Below, piece after piece: positions 61,501-64,000 of a stretch of 64,000 bases of DNA (its first letter is position 1; every line of letters begins with the position of its first letter). The DNA comes from Zerene cesonia. Lineage: Eukaryota > Arthropoda > Insecta > Lepidoptera > Pieridae. Location: contig NC_052128.1 of NCBI RefSeq assembly GCF_012273895.1, forward strand, positions 2,356,001-2,420,000, read 5' to 3'. The notes under the pieces are model-generated. The model saw nothing but the letters and a program-made list of their open reading frames with translations. It was not told the DNA's origin and did not search any database. Position numbers and translations under genes: made by a program.

Positions 61501-63949
61501 AAATCCATCACAGCGAGACGTCAACCTAGATCGCGAGTGGCTGATGCTTCAATCTTCAGCGGGATAAGATCCAATTTTATCCCTGTAGTGGCATCTTACT
61601 AATTGCTACGTAATTGTGTGTCGCTCAACTACATTTAAGTAGCTTTTGATATAAAGAAAAGTAAAAGAGTTTTTTTTTTTTGCATCAATATGATTTCATA
61701 GAAGAATATTCAATGAGAAGCTTTTGAATTGCATAAGTAGTCTCTTACTTATATCCTTTATATGATTAATAAACATAGAACATATTTAATGATAAAAAAC
61801 TAAGATGTAAATTCCGAATATATTTTGCTTTATTAACAAATTTGATTAAATACATCAAAATACTTTGAAACCCCGTCATACTCTTTGTTCAATATTGTTT
61901 GAAATAAACACTCATATAATATTAACGATCTCAAATGTAGAATCTGAAATTTAGACAACACAATATTCATCGCCAACTTGCAGTCGTGTAGTTAAAGTTT
62001 GATGTATACTCCATTCCAAGGTAGCTTAAGCCACTAAAATTTACTCAGTTAAACTGGTTAACAGAACTTGAATTTGGGAAATGTATTTATGTTAGGGACT
62101 AGTTTGAATCATGACGAATGCTTTGGGTACAATAATTTGATATTTGTATGCGTTGAAATTGAATTTAAAATTGGATAAAAAGCTAATTAATATGTACTGT
62201 ATGTGGAGGCGATAATACCACATCAAACGAAAACACCACCAATACTTATTCATCAAAGTTTTTTTAAACTATAAAAATACCACTAAAATAAGAAAAAATA
62301 TGCTTTTATTATAACTTTGTTTTTTTTATGAGTGTGGGATTATTGTTTGGTAAACTAATGTACTAGCTAACGTAATCATTAAATAATCATTTTATGGATA
62401 GGTTCTCGAGTCTCATGCATGAATTACCAACTTATAAACTAATAAAGACCTCCTAATCTTCTAAATGATTTATTGCGATTTTGATAAGATTTTACTACAG
62501 GAAGAGTAGAGCATTACCACAACACACAGAATTATTTTTAGCTTGCATCACGTAGCAATGCCATCGGGTAAAGCTAGTATATATAGAGTTATCTTCATAG
62601 CCGATGCTGATAGCCCGCCGGGAGTACCCCTATCACCGCTGGGAGCCTCTTTACTTCGGCACACACCGCGAGCCCTGGTACAGCGAGAGCTTGTCTTGGG
62701 AGGGGAAACAGGATAAGATGACTCAGGTAAAGTAAAGATATTGTTTATACAATATCTTATATGATATAGATATATATCTAATTTAATAATCATGCTTGTA
62801 ATATAAAGTTGAAGTGTTTGTTTTTTAACCCTGCTAATATCAGGAAATACTGGTTCGATTTGAAAAAAAACCTTTAAGTAGTCCATTTACGGAGGAAGCC
62901 TTAGGCTATATAATATCATGAACGACTTTGGGTAAAACCATGGGACCTTGTATAAGAAACAAGAAGTGGTGTTGATGTCTTATAAAGAAAAGGTTTCCGC
63001 AAATCGATGTTTTAACAATTCTATAACGAAATTTCAGAAGAGGCTTCATTAAATATCAATATTCTTTTCAAAAGTAAAAGGTATAAAAAGCCGAGGTATT
63101 TCATTTCCTCTGAAACTTTTGATTAAATTCAGCGCAAAGCTTTCTTACGGCTATATGATTGGTTTAATCAAGGTCTTAGAAGCCAGGAATAATACTCCGA
63201 ATTGCAAATATATTTTCGATAAGAACAGCATTATTATTTAGAGATGACATGATTATATTGTGATTAATTTATATTAATTGTATTGTATTCTTCGTCTATG
63301 GAAATGGTCCGTATGATTTGAAGTAATAAATAATTACATGCTTTAAGTGATTAATATATATTAGTAATACCCGTAGATTAGAGAACAGAACTGCGAGCGC
63401 TTGATAACTCACGACGCTAAATATCGGCCTATTCTACCGGCCTATCCGCGACAGCTTTCACAGAGTTGACAATTTTACCACCGTTAGATAGTTATATACT
63501 GCGTTTCATTGATAGATTTCAGTCTACCATTAAATGATATGTATTAAATTAAAAAGAGTATGTATATAAAAAAGAGTATGTTACAATTCCCAACATTTCG
63601 ACAGTTTGCAACCTCTTTCCTCGCCACACCCACATGCATACTTTACTCAATCCTTATACAAATATTTTTCTTTTCGACCGCATTAGTAATGTTATCCACT
63701 TCGCTCTGCAACTGTTTTTATTCCAACACTTTGCCCTAGATGTTAGAGCTATGCCTACAAGATTATCGCATGGTGGTACTCGACGGGGGCTTCCTCTGCC
63801 ACGCTGCGATAAGCAAGAATTCATCGAACAACGCTAGAGCGCAAACGATCAACCGCCAAAGATACCAGAGCATCATAGCTGCGTTCAAACAGAATTATCC
63901 AGATAGGCCGAAATGTAAATTGACGTGGGGTTGTGGCCAGTTGAAATAA
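58507..63949 (+). CDS. Beta-1,4-glucuronyltransferase 1-like (glycosyltransferase family 49)
   Basis: Four exons: 58507-59606, 60950-61070, 62601-62726, 63740-63949. Phases are consistent (2, 0, 0), giving 518 residues. A short cytoplasmic N-terminus is followed by one membrane anchor at about 21-41 (TLFIFITFVITLTVIFHLYA), the type II Golgi layout. Then come a lumenal stem and the catalytic domain. The family landmarks are PYRVIYNAILGMAY, INVGRNVARNAS, SDIEMVPSDGL (metal-site motif D311-I-E313), RREYPYHRWEPLYFGTHREP, SWEGKQDKMTQMLELCLQDY and the closing KLTWGCGQLK. Human B4GAT1 primes matriglycan on alpha-dystroglycan by adding glucuronic acid. Insects have several related genes, so strict orthology is not claimed. 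A long charged insertion at about 200-270 (with VEEILRNKLERYKNL and KKKIERMMAKLRKKEEG) lengthens the protein beyond the roughly 415 residues of the human enzyme. Confidence 0.9.
59607..60949. other. Intron 1 of the B4GAT1-like gene
   Basis: AT-rich intron containing a Helitron-like fragment at 60605-60815; nothing else recognised. Confidence 0.6.
60605..60815 (-). mobile_element. Degraded Helitron-like element
   Basis: On the plus strand CTAGCTTCTCGTCCGCCATT at one end, with CGCGAAATTTCATCTAAATC and CGGACAGAGTTACTTTTACA towards the other. The interior resembles the element at 50156. Confidence 0.5.
61071..63739. other. Introns 2 and 3 of the B4GAT1-like gene
   Basis: Apart from exon 3 (62601-62726), this is AT-rich intron with no recognised repeat or nested gene. 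The GC-rich stretch at 62600-62726 is the exon itself. Confidence 0.6.
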
Positions 63950-63950
63950 A
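63945..63950 (+). terminator. AATAAA overlapping the B4GAT1-like stop codon
   Basis: The stop TAA at 63947-63949 lies inside AATAAA. It is unlikely to be the only signal; the 3' end of the gene may lie beyond the window. Confidence 0.3.
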
Positions 63951-64000
63951 GGCCTCGGTCAATGAGTGAGGCTGGTATTTGATCGATGTTTTGTATGATT

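Noticed and set aside
62548..62886. 112-codon minus-strand frame
   Set aside because: It overlaps exon 3 of the B4GAT1-like gene (62601-62726), whose plus-strand reading matches the family and joins exons 2 and 4 in phase.
1..64000. CRISPR arrays, bacterial operons, ribosome binding sites, rRNA genes, intact tRNA genes
   Set aside because: None seen. The window is animal nuclear DNA and the tandem tracts are microsatellites or SINE tails.

Overview
This is eukaryotic DNA, almost certainly from a moth or butterfly (Lepidoptera). It is AT-rich, with intron-split genes using GT/AG sites. It carries repeats typical of lepidopteran genomes: short Helitron-like elements ending in CTAG, tRNA-derived SINEs with GATGAT tails, and (CA)n. 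Three runs of exactly 1000 N (4168-5167, 17665-18664, 30617-31616) are placeholder assembly gaps. All exon models were assembled by hand from splice signals, reading-frame continuity and protein recognition, and every junction in the complete models is phase-consistent.

Layout. 1-624: first visible exons of a minus-strand gene leaving the window, head-to-head with an intact single-exon ribosomal protein L28 gene (1107-1532, +). 1.6-16 kb: mostly repeat-bearing AT-rich DNA. 16337-17427: three minus-strand exons coding a Pro/Ser/Arg-rich C-terminus (SLAIN-like in style) whose upstream part is not visible. 19690-23583: complete 7-exon king tubby (tubby/TULP) gene, minus. 24890-32152: l(2)tid/DNAJA3-type mitochondrial DnaJ co-chaperone, plus, with two alternative last exons, one encoding a membrane-spanning tail. 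33575-56450: a 9-exon, 23-kb minus-strand gene for a two-pore-domain (K2P) potassium-channel-like protein whose two selectivity filters are both non-canonical. 58507-63949: complete 4-exon beta-1,4-glucuronyltransferase-1-like type II Golgi enzyme (glycosyltransferase family 49), plus.

The genes are unrelated housekeeping, signalling and neuronal genes, not a pathway. ktub and tid are divergent, with a 1.3-kb shared upstream region holding a Helitron and two adjacent palindromes. The most interesting points are: the K2P-like protein with degenerate filters; the alternative membrane-tailed Tid isoform; the 5'-less three-exon gene next to an assembly gap; and the same transposon end at the edge of all three assembly gaps, which explains why they could not be closed.
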